Counted from the stretch's first letter, positions 26,801-35,934 are shown. The stretch is 64,000 bases of DNA from Corallibacter vietnamensis (GCF_039537875.1 NZ_BAABBI010000001.1:1488001-1552000), one strand, 5' to 3'. Notes: generated by a model not told the origin, from the letters alone. Numbers and translations are program-made.

Positions 26801-28736
26801 TGGTTTCAGACTCTAATATATTAGAATAAAGAGTCACGGTAGATATAGCAGGACAGTCATTGTCATCACTTACAACTCTAACATAAACTACTTGAACATT
26901 TGGCGTGGTGTTTTCATAATTGGTAATATCTTGTATAGGATTGTCTCCTGTTTGAGCATCTTGGTTTGTTGTGTGGAAAGTAACGGTTACATTTGTTAAA
27001 CCTTGTAAGACATCATTTATAACAGTTGATAAATCAAAGGTTTCAAAGCCATCATCATCATCTTCACATGCATTAATAGTTTGAGGGTCTGAATTTATTT
27101 GAGGTGTTTCTAAAAGTGTTATACTTACAGATGTTGTATCAGAACAACCTGTATCAGGGTTTGTTACTCTTATAAAAACGTTTTGATTAGAGTTTGTGTT
27201 GACAAAGATTGAATTTATTGGGTTGTCGCCAGTATTAGCATCAGTTTGAGAGTAGTGATACGTTATTATAACATCAGGATTGTTATTAGAAACTTCATCA
27301 TTGAGTTGTGTTAAATCTACTTGAGTAGCTCCATTTGCAGCATCAGGGTCACAAATTATTAAAGGTTCAGGTTCTACAATTTCAGGAGAAGGATTTACAA
27401 TTAAGTCAAATTGAGCATACGTTAAGCACCCATTATCAATATCTTCAATTCTAACAAAAAGTGTTTGTGGATTGTTTGAGTTTTGTATTAATGAAGATAG
27501 AGAATTGTTGTTTGTTATAGCATCATTTTCAGATAGGTGATAGCTTATGCTATAGTTGCTTGGTGCTAATAATGCCAGTATTTCAGGCGTTTTTGTGTCA
27601 AGGTTAAAAACTCTTATACCATCATTCTCGGCAGTATCACAAAGTGTAAAGTTTGTTATGCCGCTTAAGGTTTGTGCATCGTTAAGGTTTACTTGAACGG
27701 AGTCTTCAATTTCGCAAAAATCATTATTTAGTGGAATACGAATTAATACACGGTATTCTCCTGATTCAGTTACATTAAGAGAAGGTGTAGTTTCTCCGTT
27801 AATTACCCCATTGTTAAAATACCATTCATAACTAGCATTATTGTTATCAATTTCGGCATTTAGTGTTGTATTATTGGCGCATGTTGATATGTCTGATCCT
27901 AAATCAACTGAGGAGTTAAAGCTGTTTCCTTCTATAAATACAGCTGAGTCATAACTTTCATCAGACTGGTCAGCTACAATCAGTTTAATGTGATATTCTA
28001 CATAGGGTTCTATGTTAGCAGTAGCTGTCATAACTGTAGTTCGCCCATTAAAGTTTGTGTCACCAATATTATAACCCTCAAAATAAGCTTCGTTTTGAGC
28101 TGGACAAATTCCAACTATTTCTTCATGAATAGTATTGGTATTAACAGATGTATTGGTGCCAGGAATTATGGCTATATTGGTATAGGGCATTGTAGAGCCG
28201 GCTTCTTTAATTAGAAACGCAAATCCGTCAGAGTAATCACATGGAAAATTTGCATAATACTCTTCTGAAGCCAATATGTAATTAAACTGTATTTGATTTG
28301 TAACAGAAGTAAAGTTGAACTCTATAGAGGTCGCATTAAGTGTGTTTGTTATTCCAAGAGCATTTTCTAAATCGCTGTCAGTTCCCCAATTTGTATCGCC
28401 TTCGTTAAGAGTAATTGTATTTTGTGTATTACCTGCAGATATAGCAGATCCTGTTGTTAGTACAATTCCGTTTTCAAAAGGAAAGTTTGATGAGCCTCTT
28501 TCAAAATAGCCATAGCTATTTATTTGGTTTACGCTACCGTTTATACTAGATGTAATATCAGATACTTCTACACATCCAATAGCTAGGTGTTCTTCAATTA
28601 ATTGTGAAGGAGATAAATTGTCAACAATCTGAATTTGTTGAGCATAAAATACGTGACTAATTAATGCTGTAATAACTACGTATATGTAGCGTAAGCTTTT
28701 GAATGACGCACTCTCTGTTCTATCTAGATTTGTCAA
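23877..28736 (-). CDS. Giant T9SS type B surface protein: choice-of-anchor L plus eleven Cys/Asp-rich modules
   Basis: 1619 aa. The only plausible start is TTG at 28736, two codons after an in-frame stop. The N-region is long (about 16 aa) before the signal core YIYVVITALISHVFYAQ. Choice-of-anchor L domain at about 40-275 (LSPSQLIEEHLAIGCVE ... LASEEYYANFPCDYSDGF ... YDSAVFIEGNSF). An Ig-like unit follows, then about eleven modules of about 90 aa, each starting with a C-D-x-D-x-D-G-like segment (for example CEDDDDGFETFDLS) and ending QTIYVRIEN ... C. A final Ig-like unit and type B sorting domain (LFFTPNNDGQNDVWQI) close it. The Asp-rich segments suggest calcium binding. Likely an adhesin or filament. 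Confidence 0.9.
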   Translation of the reverse strand: MTNLDRTESASFKSLRYIYVVITALISHVFYAQQIQIVDNLSPSQLIEEHLAIGCVEVSDITSSINGSVNQINSYGYFERGSSNFPFENGIVLTTGSAISAGNTQNTITLNEGDTNWGTDSDLENALGITNTLNATSIEFNFTSVTNQIQFNYILASEEYYANFPCDYSDGFAFLIKEAGSTMPYTNIAIIPGTNTSVNTNTIHEEIVGICPAQNEAYFEGYNIGDTNFNGRTTVMTATANIEPYVEYHIKLIVADQSDESYDSAVFIEGNSFNSSVDLGSDISTCANNTTLNAEIDNNNASYEWYFNNGVINGETTPSLNVTESGEYRVLIRIPLNNDFCEIEDSVQVNLNDAQTLSGITNFTLCDTAENDGIRVFNLDTKTPEILALLAPSNYSISYHLSENDAITNNNSLSSLIQNSNNPQTLFVRIEDIDNGCLTYAQFDLIVNPSPEIVEPEPLIICDPDAANGATQVDLTQLNDEVSNNNPDVIITYHYSQTDANTGDNPINSIFVNTNSNQNVFIRVTNPDTGCSDTTSVSITLLETPQINSDPQTINACEDDDDGFETFDLSTVINDVLQGLTNVTVTFHTTNQDAQTGDNPIQDITNYENTTPNVQVVYVRVVSDDNDCPAISTVTLYSNILESETNIRNFYRCDDASNDGISNFNLTNIANTIINGLPNTTVAFYENEQDQLNETNAIDQNTPYQVTSSPHTLYITISNDDCTHLSSINLIINPPVIIQPLSPVDYCDTDDDGFTSIDLSTFDTYFGEGITDPQVSYYLTQQNADDLEGELPPFYTNISNPQTLYISVRNGSTGCRDTAEIQINVIPAPTVIQPSDIIICDDNQDGFYIVNLDDKISEMISDTTNLNISFFTSLNDANNNIDAIENTDTYNANTQTIYSRIESDITSCYAVAVFDIIINTEPYFPEISNYSNCESDGNQTAEFVFINKDEEILDGQTGKRVLYFTEENHAINRTNIIDKTVAYTNTSNPQTIYVRTENISDVSCYNTASFSIDVGSNPIYNTPLDQAVCDDISNDGQEIFDLSIVTNQISLNSPENLTITYHRTLNEANNAQNSLPLDFANEENPQQIYARIDNGTHCFGIAEFGLQVIQVPIVNSAPEIVLCDDDYDEITTFDLTVSESEVLNIRQDDIAISYHADLNDVENHIEIQNPNAYNNTSNPQTVYIKITNTISLCYVSVPIDLHVNIPPQILAPLVQVCEPDNLTYNLSDALPTLIGNQQNIETTFYANLTNAENESNALDTNYTYTSYNDTIYVRAENTLTNCVQISSFNLIINPTPVAHSTPNLETCDDDFDAMHLFDLSDQTPIILGNQSANQYTVSYFELEEEAIDNVNTIQDLNYVAYDNQTLYARIENNTTNCFSITSFDIFVHRKPELNIPDQTVCLNSLPLVVSADTGFASDSYQWSTNATTPTIDITQVGTYSVTVTTPYGCSTSTTFNVIESEQATIEFTETVDFSDPNNITVTISGIGDYVYILDGGAPQESNTFYNVTLGPHTIEVYDLNGCASAIKEIVVVDAPLFFTPNNDGQNDVWQITGIEKLEGTIVYIFDRYGKLLKTLSHTSIGWDGTYNNSPMPTSDYWFLAKVKKDESEFEVKGHFTLKR

Positions 28737-28820
28737 CTTTAGTTAAATTTATGTTTAAACACGCGACAAAATAACTAAAATATAGATAAAACGCAAAAAA
28801 ATACGATTAAATGCATTTAG

Positions 28821-30665
28821 TTATTTGTTTAAATAAACCCATCCGGTTATAGGTTTGTAGTTTGAATCGTTAAGGTATAATATGTAATAATAGGTTCCTA
28901 CAGGTAAAATTTTTCCTTTGTTGTTAATTCCTTTATTAGCTTTTCCTTGCCAAGGCAAGTTGTTATTACCTTCAAAGATTAATGTTCCGTATCTGTTATA
29001 TATTAATAGTTTATGATTCTCAAAAATGTTATAAAGACCTTGTATGTTAAACCAATCATTATAGCCATCATTGTTTGGGGTAAAAACTTCGGGGATGTAT
29101 GGCGGACAATTTTTTACAATTAATTTACTCCTAAAGATATCAAAACAAATTGAATTTTCTATTTTAATGTATATATATTGTTGATTTTGAGTGTTTTTGT
29201 GGTTTGTTGGTGTTAGAACTTCATTGTCATCATTATATAAATCCTCTAAAGTCGTATAGTAACTAACATTAAAGTTTGGGTCATAATTTATATTGTTTAA
29301 TAAGTGTGTTAAATCAAAATGAGCACTATCAAAGCCTTCATCACAATTACTCAAGTCAGGTAAATCAATAACTTCAGGAAATGGAATTAATGAGACATCG
29401 TTTTGAGATGTGTTGTTCAGTTCATTAAGTTCTGTAATTATACCAACTCCAGTCCCATCATCATCTACAACAGCGGTTAATGTAAAGTCTAACGGAATAT
29501 TTTCAGGAATAGTTATCTGTATGGTGTTACTTTCTGAAGCTCCAACATTAAGCGTGTTTTGAGTATACGATTGCGCAATTAATTCGTTATTTGCATAGAA
29601 AGCAATTGGCGTATTGCTAGGTAATATATCTGTGCTATTAAAATTTGAAACCGTATAGTCAACTTCAACATTTCTGTTGTTACAAAAAACAGTTGTATCG
29701 TTTATAGAAATGATTGCATCTGGTAACTGTATGTTTAATACAGTAATAATATTGTTTAAGATAATTAAATCTGCTTGAAAAATACCATTAGAATCAAAAC
29801 CTCCAGTGGTGAGTTTGATTTCAACTGATGTATCTCCAATAGCAATATTATTTTGAATATTATAAACATCTAAATCACAATTATAAAGCGTGTTAGAGTT
29901 CGTGAAACTATTTGTACCGTTAAATGCATTATCAGATGGGTTTAAAGGAGGATTAGAAAGTAGATTGTTATTAATTAATAACGATTCGCCATAATTTAAA
30001 AGAGAATCACCTTCCCAAGCTAGAAACCCTATTTTAGCACCAATATTATCTAAAACATTAATGTCTTCTAGCAAGATTACTTTTTCCTGAATGTTTCTAT
30101 TTATAATTTCTAATCCTTGAAAAATATTTATCTGATTTATGGGTAAGCTGCTATCTTCATAAATAACATACAAACTCCAACCTGCAAAATTTGTTCTATT
30201 ATTACAATATCCAGAATTTGATGATAATGTGTCTGAAATATCTAATCCTGAAAATTCATAGATTCCGTTTCCTTGTGATATTACGTAGTTAGAAACATTG
30301 GCAACACACGAAAAATAGGTTAGGGTACCATAATTAGGGTCTTCATAGTCAATAGTGTAGGTTTCTTCGGCGTTTATGGTTTGGTTATTGAAATTAACTT
30401 CTAAATCGCCAGCGCCTGAACCAGCCCAATATAAATATGCAGCAACAATGGTGTGGCTACTGTTTATGGTTAATTGTGCTTCAGACTCCGGAAGAATTTC
30501 ACAAAAATCTCTAACAATATTATTCTCTTCGGGGTTTAGGGTGTTACCTATGGCAGTATAATCATAGCGTCCATTGAATTGTTGAAAGAGATCGATGTCT
30601 TGGCACAATCCATTGTTTATGCAAACAAAGAATAAAAAGGCAAAGATTGTGTTGTTACGATACAT
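28821..30665 (-). CDS. T9SS type B surface protein, 614 aa
   Basis: Signal peptide 1-21 (ending NNGLCQ). Residues about 22-320 form a beta-rich region with the motif VAAYLYWAGSGAGD and FAGWSLYVIYED, resembling the DUF3344/DUF11-like region of other Bacteroidota surface proteins. Residues about 340-430 look like a CARDB-type cell-adhesion domain (VDYTVSNFNSTDI ... TELNELNNTS). One copy of the Cys/Asp-rich module shared by the neighbours follows (SNCDEGFDSAHFDLTHLL ... YIYIKIENSIC). The type B sorting domain ends the protein (EVFTPNNDGYNDWFNI ... YNRYGTLIFEG ... GWVYLNK). Exported by T9SS; binding partner unknown. Same strand as its neighbours, 84 nt before the 1619-aa gene. Confidence 0.88.
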   Translation of the reverse strand: MYRNNTIFAFLFFVCINNGLCQDIDLFQQFNGRYDYTAIGNTLNPEENNIVRDFCEILPESEAQLTINSSHTIVAAYLYWAGSGAGDLEVNFNNQTINAEETYTIDYEDPNYGTLTYFSCVANVSNYVISQGNGIYEFSGLDISDTLSSNSGYCNNRTNFAGWSLYVIYEDSSLPINQINIFQGLEIINRNIQEKVILLEDINVLDNIGAKIGFLAWEGDSLLNYGESLLINNNLLSNPPLNPSDNAFNGTNSFTNSNTLYNCDLDVYNIQNNIAIGDTSVEIKLTTGGFDSNGIFQADLIILNNIITVLNIQLPDAIISINDTTVFCNNRNVEVDYTVSNFNSTDILPSNTPIAFYANNELIAQSYTQNTLNVGASESNTIQITIPENIPLDFTLTAVVDDDGTGVGIITELNELNNTSQNDVSLIPFPEVIDLPDLSNCDEGFDSAHFDLTHLLNNINYDPNFNVSYYTTLEDLYNDDNEVLTPTNHKNTQNQQYIYIKIENSICFDIFRSKLIVKNCPPYIPEVFTPNNDGYNDWFNIQGLYNIFENHKLLIYNRYGTLIFEGNNNLPWQGKANKGINNKGKILPVGTYYYILYLNDSNYKPITGWVYLNK

Positions 30666-30712
30666 TAATAATTAGAAACTATATTTCTAAATAAATGTAC
30701 AAATTTTAAAGC

Positions 30713-33700
30713 TTATCGTTTTAAAGTAAAGTGATTATTGTAAACTCTTCCATCTTGTAAAGTTACAGAAAACCAATAATCGCTAACAGGTAAAACGTTT
30801 CCATTGTAAATTCCATCCCAACCAGGCCCAAGAGGATCTAATTGTTTTAAAAGTTTGCCATATCTATCAAAAATCAGAATTTTAGAATTAGGCTGAAACA
30901 TAGATGAAATACCTTGCACTTGCCAAGTATCGTTGGTGCCATCACCATTTGGTGTGAAAAATTTAGGAAACCCAATAACAGAAACACTGTTTTCTACAAT
31001 ACCACAATCATTTTTAACATCTTTTACACTTACGGTATAGATACCAGGATAAACGTTAGTAAAGGTATTGTTGGTTTGGTAATTAGTGACAATTCCGTTT
31101 TGATCAAAAAGAGCATATTCATAATCACCTTCTCCAGAAACAAGTACTGTAATAGTATTGTTTTCAGAAGCATCGATAACCTCAATAGAGTCAAATGTAG
31201 CAATGTTTGATGGATTTACAGTAATATTTCTAGATTTAGAACAACCTGTATTTATGTTGGTAGCCGTTACGGTGTAAGTTCCAACGGTATTTACCATAAT
31301 TTCATAAGTGTTTTCTCCAGAAGACCAGTTATATGAATAGTTATTAGGATTATCGTTAACAATTCCAGCATCTATAGGTATGCTTGATGGGAAATTATTA
31401 AGGCAATACAAAACGGTTTCGTCGTCTTCAAATTGAGGAAGCTCATTGATTGTTAATAAAGCTTCACCTATACCAAAACAGGCATTAGCATTTTCTACTC
31501 TAAAATAAATAGTTTCATTATAAGGTTGCGTGTTGGTATAAGGAGATGTTAACTCGTTTTGCTCAAGTAAAGCATCATTATATGAGCTGTAATAAGTAAC
31601 AGGAAATGAGATATTGTTTTGAGTTTGTATATCTGTGGTAAAATCATCTAGGTTAAAGGAGTTAATACCATCTTCAGAATTAAGTTCGTCACATACAGGA
31701 TTAGCAACATAGTCGTTAACTTGTGTGGTGCTAACTTGTAGCGTTATATTAGCAATATTGAAGCAGCCTGTATTGTCGTCTTTTACTCTGGCGTAAATAA
31801 TTTGAGGATTAGCATTATTAGTAAAAGCATCAGCATTTACTGAAGTAGCAGATATGTCTTGGGCATCTGTCAAACTTTCGTAAAAAGTTGTAGATAAATT
31901 TGTGTTTCCACCTGTTATATCATCAATTATTTGGTTTAGATTAAAGGTTGTTATTTCGTCGTTAATGCCATCTTCATCACATTGTATTAGCGATGTGTTA
32001 ACAACAACAGGTAATGGGTTTACAATAATGTTAAATGAATTTGTATCAAAGCAGTCATCATTTTCTTTATTTTCTATTCTAGCAAAAATAGTTTCAGAAA
32101 AAGGAGTTTGATTATAGTAAGTAAAAGGTAAATCAGAAAAGCCATTTATAGCATCGTTTAATGACGAATGATATGTTATGTTGTAATCTGCGGCATTTTG
32201 ACCATTTAAGATGTCGTCATTAAAGTTTGTTAGATTAATTTCAACTTGTCCGTTTACATCATCTCCATCAGTATCATCATCACAAACTGCTTGATCTTGC
32301 ATATCATTGGCAGTTGGTGTGTTTAAAACACTAATGGTAAAAGATTTTAAGTCATAGCAATTAGGGTTTCCATCGTTATGGACTCTGTACCAAATAGTTT
32401 GTGGGTTTGATGTGTTTTCATAAGCGCCTATAATTTCGTTGTCATTGTTATTAGCGTCAACTTCAGATTCAAAATAATGAACGCTATAAATTGAAGCGTC
32501 TTGAGTGCCTAAAGCATCAATATCTAGACTTGTAAAATCAAAAGACCAAGTATCGTCGTTGTTATCGTCACAAATAGAAATGTCGTCTATTAAGTTAGCA
32601 GTTGGATAATCAAAATACTCAACGATAGCCTTCCCTTCTAAAATTTCACATCCACCATCATTAAGGTTTATAGTAACTTCATAAATACCGTTTTGAGATA
32701 CGACTAAATCATAATCATTTTCACTAATTATATTACCATCAAAAGTCCATTCATAGGTAGCGTCAGGAATATTGTCAGCTTCTAAAGTGTATGTGTCTCC
32801 CGTGCATAAAGGTAAAAATGTAGTTTCGCTACCATTTCTGATAATATCTATATCTTCAGCAAAAAAAGAAGCTATAAAAGGCGGTAAGCCTTGTGTTGAA
32901 TTATTAGTGCCTAAATCTATAGCATTGTTTTGATAATCACATCCAACTCCTATAGTATTAGGATTGTTTATAACACTCAAGTAAGGAGTTCCTGTGCTGT
33001 AAGTTAAAGACATAGTCCTATAAATTTTACCATCGGGACCTAATTGTAATGCACTTCTATATAAATCTTGTCTGTCTAAAGGGAACTCTGAAGCTTGTAT
33101 ATCGGTTGCTTCAAGATTAAATTGAGTAAGTACTGAATGGTGGTTTCTAGGATTAGTGTCACCACTACCAAAAAAATCGTTAGAGGATGTTGCGTATAAT
33201 AAGCTACTATTTGGAGAAAATTCAATACCGTAAGGTTTATTGTTTGTCCCCGAAATATTTAATCTAAAGGGATTATTTACAGTCCCTGAATCTTTGTCAA
33301 AGTCAAATAGGAACAAGCCGTTGTTGGTGTTCGCACAAGCAAGTTTTTCACCATTAGGAGATAATTTTAAATAGCCACGAGAGTCAGTAATATTTAAAGT
33401 ATTAATTGTTGACGATACAGGAATTGGGTTTACACCAGTGGTTGTAACTTCAAAAGCATGAAATGTATTCATAGAGGCTACGCTGTTTCCATTTGAATTC
33501 GATAAGGCAATAACCCAAATAGAGCCTGATTCACAGTCTTTTAATACGGCTGATATTTTTTCAGAACATCTTTCAAGAAGCTCTGTTTCAGCTCCAACCA
33601 TACCTCCAAGTCCACCGTTAAGTGTCATGTCTACAGTGTAATAATTCAAACCATTTGTGGTTTGATTAGAGCCAACAGTAAATATATAATAAATATCAGG

Positions 33701-34015
33701 GTCGTTAGGTTTTGGAACAACAATAGCAGATTGCGTGCTAGATTCATCTCCTAACAAAAGAAAAGGACTCATTTCTAGATGATTCCTGTTGTAAACTCTT
33801 TGACCGTCTGTATAAAAAAGGAGGTTGCCGCTAGCATCAGATATAGATGAGCAACCCTCAACAGTATTTAACTGACCATCATTTAAAACTGTAATACTCC
33901 CATCTGGACCAAAGTTAATTCCTGCATTTTCTCCAAAATACCAGTTAGCCGCTTCTTGTTGAGCATAGGTGTAAGTACATACAGTTAACAGTATGTATAA
34001 TAATTTTTTTTTCAT
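30713..34015 (-). CDS. T9SS type B surface protein with N-terminal propeller-like domain and four Cys/Asp modules
   Basis: 1100 aa from the ATG at 34015; a TTG at 34030 lies within the palindrome and is rejected. Signal peptide 1-18 (ending YTYAQ). Residues about 20-390 form a propeller-like domain opening WYFGENAGINFGPDG, with blades such as LKLSPNGEKLACAN and GIEFSPNSSLLYATS. An Ig-like unit follows, then four copies of the Cys/Asp-rich module (starting SICDDNNDDTW, AVCDDDTDGDD, IQCDEDGIND and PVCDELNSEDG), a further Ig-like unit (YCLNNFPSSIP) and a type B sorting domain (FTPNGDGTNDTWQV). It follows the ABC-2 permease gene by 30 nt, with a 22-bp palindrome between them. Confidence 0.9.
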   Translation of the reverse strand: MKKKLLYILLTVCTYTYAQQEAANWYFGENAGINFGPDGSITVLNDGQLNTVEGCSSISDASGNLLFYTDGQRVYNRNHLEMSPFLLLGDESSTQSAIVVPKPNDPDIYYIFTVGSNQTTNGLNYYTVDMTLNGGLGGMVGAETELLERCSEKISAVLKDCESGSIWVIALSNSNGNSVASMNTFHAFEVTTTGVNPIPVSSTINTLNITDSRGYLKLSPNGEKLACANTNNGLFLFDFDKDSGTVNNPFRLNISGTNNKPYGIEFSPNSSLLYATSSNDFFGSGDTNPRNHHSVLTQFNLEATDIQASEFPLDRQDLYRSALQLGPDGKIYRTMSLTYSTGTPYLSVINNPNTIGVGCDYQNNAIDLGTNNSTQGLPPFIASFFAEDIDIIRNGSETTFLPLCTGDTYTLEADNIPDATYEWTFDGNIISENDYDLVVSQNGIYEVTINLNDGGCEILEGKAIVEYFDYPTANLIDDISICDDNNDDTWSFDFTSLDIDALGTQDASIYSVHYFESEVDANNNDNEIIGAYENTSNPQTIWYRVHNDGNPNCYDLKSFTISVLNTPTANDMQDQAVCDDDTDGDDVNGQVEINLTNFNDDILNGQNAADYNITYHSSLNDAINGFSDLPFTYYNQTPFSETIFARIENKENDDCFDTNSFNIIVNPLPVVVNTSLIQCDEDGINDEITTFNLNQIIDDITGGNTNLSTTFYESLTDAQDISATSVNADAFTNNANPQIIYARVKDDNTGCFNIANITLQVSTTQVNDYVANPVCDELNSEDGINSFNLDDFTTDIQTQNNISFPVTYYSSYNDALLEQNELTSPYTNTQPYNETIYFRVENANACFGIGEALLTINELPQFEDDETVLYCLNNFPSSIPIDAGIVNDNPNNYSYNWSSGENTYEIMVNTVGTYTVTATNINTGCSKSRNITVNPSNIATFDSIEVIDASENNTITVLVSGEGDYEYALFDQNGIVTNYQTNNTFTNVYPGIYTVSVKDVKNDCGIVENSVSVIGFPKFFTPNGDGTNDTWQVQGISSMFQPNSKILIFDRYGKLLKQLDPLGPGWDGIYNGNVLPVSDYWFSVTLQDGRVYNNHFTLKR

Positions 34016-34019
34016 TTTT

Positions 34020-34041
34020 TTTGATAGCAATTGCTATCAAA
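34020..34041. promoter_or_regulatory. Perfect 22-bp palindrome just upstream of the 1100-aa surface gene
   Basis: Arms TTTGATAGCAA and TTGCTATCAAA meet without a spacer. It lies 4 nt after the ABC permease stop and 4 nt before the surface gene ATG. Neither strand has a T run after it, so it is not an ordinary terminator. An operator or a hairpin masking the start region are the alternatives. Confidence 0.7.
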
Positions 34042-34045
34042 GATA

Positions 34046-34873
34046 TCACAAATCTCGCTTTTTTAATAATCTAAACGATAAAAAGATAAATACAGCAGTC
34101 CAACCTAACACAATGGCTATTTCTTGCCAATGTACGGCGTAGTCGTAAGTTAAGTCTACTTTATCAGGATATTTAGTCATTATGATACGTTGTATAGGTT
34201 GATCTATCAACTTGTACATGGACTCTAAAGGCATAAAACCTTTAACTTTAAAAGCTGTTTCAGAATTACCAAAAATCTCATATGAACCCCAAAAAACTAG
34301 CCACTCTACGATATATAAAATAAATAGAAAAGCAAGCGCAAAAGCTGAACGCTTTACAAGCATACCAAAAAACAAACACAAGCTAAAGAACCCAACAAGC
34401 TTTATGAAATATGCTAAAATAAACTCGGTTTCTCTAAAAATAATAGCAGCTTCTGTATAACTAGAATAGTATAAGCCAATAAAAAATGAAGCAACGCTTA
34501 TCAGGATTGTTGCTAAAAGTGAAAAGAATACAATGGTGTAAAATTTTGACAAGATAAATTCTTTCTTGCTTAAACCATCAATTAAGTTTTGCTTTAGTGT
34601 TTTATTACTGTATTCATTGCCTATCATACTTACAACAACAATAGCAAAGAAGAATTTGAAATAAGAAGCAAAAAACGTTGTTATATGCCAGATTATAGGA
34701 AAGTTGAAAATACCCAATTCGCCTAGTTCTAGTGTGAAAAATCCGAAAAAATTTATTTTTATTGAAGATAAGATTAATACTGTAAATGGTAAAATGAACG
34801 ATACAAAAATGAGTATTTTACTGGTTCTGTTAAGTAAAAGTTTTTGTAATTCTAAATTTATAAGTCGTAACAT
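34046..34873 (-). CDS. ABC-2 type transporter permease
   Basis: 275 aa with six hydrophobic segments: N-terminal LILFVSFILPF-like helix near 20-40, then segments near 65-85, 110-130, 150-170, 180-200 and 250-268. The N-terminus MLRLINLELQKLLLNRTSK is typical of ABC-2 permeases, and there are no enzymatic motifs. It is the membrane half of the exporter whose ATPase is encoded 22 nt upstream (34896). Substrate cannot be predicted. The surface protein gene at 30713 follows on the same strand and could be in the same transcript. Confidence 0.88.
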   Translation of the reverse strand: MLRLINLELQKLLLNRTSKILIFVSFILPFTVLILSSIKINFFGFFTLELGELGIFNFPIIWHITTFFASYFKFFFAIVVVSMIGNEYSNKTLKQNLIDGLSKKEFILSKFYTIVFFSLLATILISVASFFIGLYYSSYTEAAIIFRETEFILAYFIKLVGFFSLCLFFGMLVKRSAFALAFLFILYIVEWLVFWGSYEIFGNSETAFKVKGFMPLESMYKLIDQPIQRIIMTKYPDKVDLTYDYAVHWQEIAIVLGWTAVFIFLSFRLLKKRDL

Positions 34874-34895
34874 GTGATTGGTTTTTTGATTGGAA

Positions 34896-35792
34896 TTAAA
34901 CGTTGTCTGTTAGTTTTAAGAACTGCTCTTCAAGGCTTTCTTTTCGTTTAACAAGGTGTGATAGTGTAATGCCGTTTTCAAACATAAGTTTATTTACAGC
35001 CTTTGCATCCATAGGCTGATCCAAGAACGCAGTAACCAAATCATCTTCTACTTTAATTTTTCCAAACATTTTTTTGTCGTCAAGAAATTTTAATAGTTGT
35101 TCTTGGTTTTCTGCTTTAAGCTCTAAAAATCCGTGACTACTTATCATTTCGTCCACACGACCAGAATATAGTTTTTCACCCTTTCTTAAAACAACTACAT
35201 GGCTACATACTTTTTCAACTTCATCGAGTAGGTGAGAGGCTAACAAAATTGTAGTGCCATCGCTGGCAATTTTCTTTATAAGTTCACGTATTTGATGAAT
35301 TCCCTGCGGGTCTAATCCGTTAGTAGGTTCGTCTAATATTAATATTTCTGGGTCGTTTAAAAGCGCAGAAGCAATAGCTAAACGTTGTTTCATTCCCAGA
35401 GAATAGGTTTTAAATTTATGGTCTTTTCTATCTAGTAAATCTACCACTTGAAGTTTTTCTTCAATTTTACTGTAAGGAACGCCTTTTATCTTGCAAACAA
35501 GTTTCAGGTTTTGATAGGCAGTCATATATGGGTAAAAGTTAGGGCGCTCTATAATAGCTCCTACTTTTTTTAACGCATTGTGTGTTGAGACATTACCATC
35601 AAACCAATGAAAACTTCCTTCGGTTTTGTTTACCACGTTAAGTACAATACCCAATGTGGTAGATTTTCCGCTGCCGTTAGGGCCTAAAATTCCATATACG
35701 TTGCCTTTGTTTATAGTGAATGATAGGTCTTTTACAGCTGTGAGATAGCCGAATTTTTTTGTAAGATTTTTGATTGTTAATACGGTCTCCAA
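34896..35792 (-). CDS. ABC transporter ATP-binding protein
   Basis: 298 aa. Walker A GPNGSGKS at 37-44, signature YSLGMKQRLAIA, Walker B ILILDEPTNGLDP, and the switch His in LLASHLLDE; all are intact. The C-terminal 80 residues are the extension usual in ABC-2 exporter ATPases. The start appears to be TTG at 35792, because the conserved N-terminus ETVLTIKNLTKKFG follows immediately and no Met occurs nearby. Pairs with the permease at 34046 (22-nt gap). Confidence 0.93.
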   Translation of the reverse strand: METVLTIKNLTKKFGYLTAVKDLSFTINKGNVYGILGPNGSGKSTTLGIVLNVVNKTEGSFHWFDGNVSTHNALKKVGAIIERPNFYPYMTAYQNLKLVCKIKGVPYSKIEEKLQVVDLLDRKDHKFKTYSLGMKQRLAIASALLNDPEILILDEPTNGLDPQGIHQIRELIKKIASDGTTILLASHLLDEVEKVCSHVVVLRKGEKLYSGRVDEMISSHGFLELKAENQEQLLKFLDDKKMFGKIKVEDDLVTAFLDQPMDAKAVNKLMFENGITLSHLVKRKESLEEQFLKLTDNV

Positions 35793-35876
35793 AATGTGTG
35801 GTTTTTGTTTACTGATATAAAAGTCAGTAATGTTGGTTATTTATGTGACGATTAAATTAGTGAATTGTTACAAAAT

Positions 35877-35910
35877 AAAAAATGCATTCTAAAGGTAGAA
35901 TGCATTTTTA
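35877..35910. terminator. Terminator hairpin after the pRiA4b ORF-3-like gene
   Basis: A 14-bp A/T-rich stem around ATGCATTCTA/TAGAATGCAT (35877-35891 with 35896-35909), 4-nt loop and homopolymer flanks on both strands. It ends the minus-strand gene at 35935. Confidence 0.85.
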
Positions 35911-35934
35911 AGTTTTTATAAAAAGAAAAGTCGA

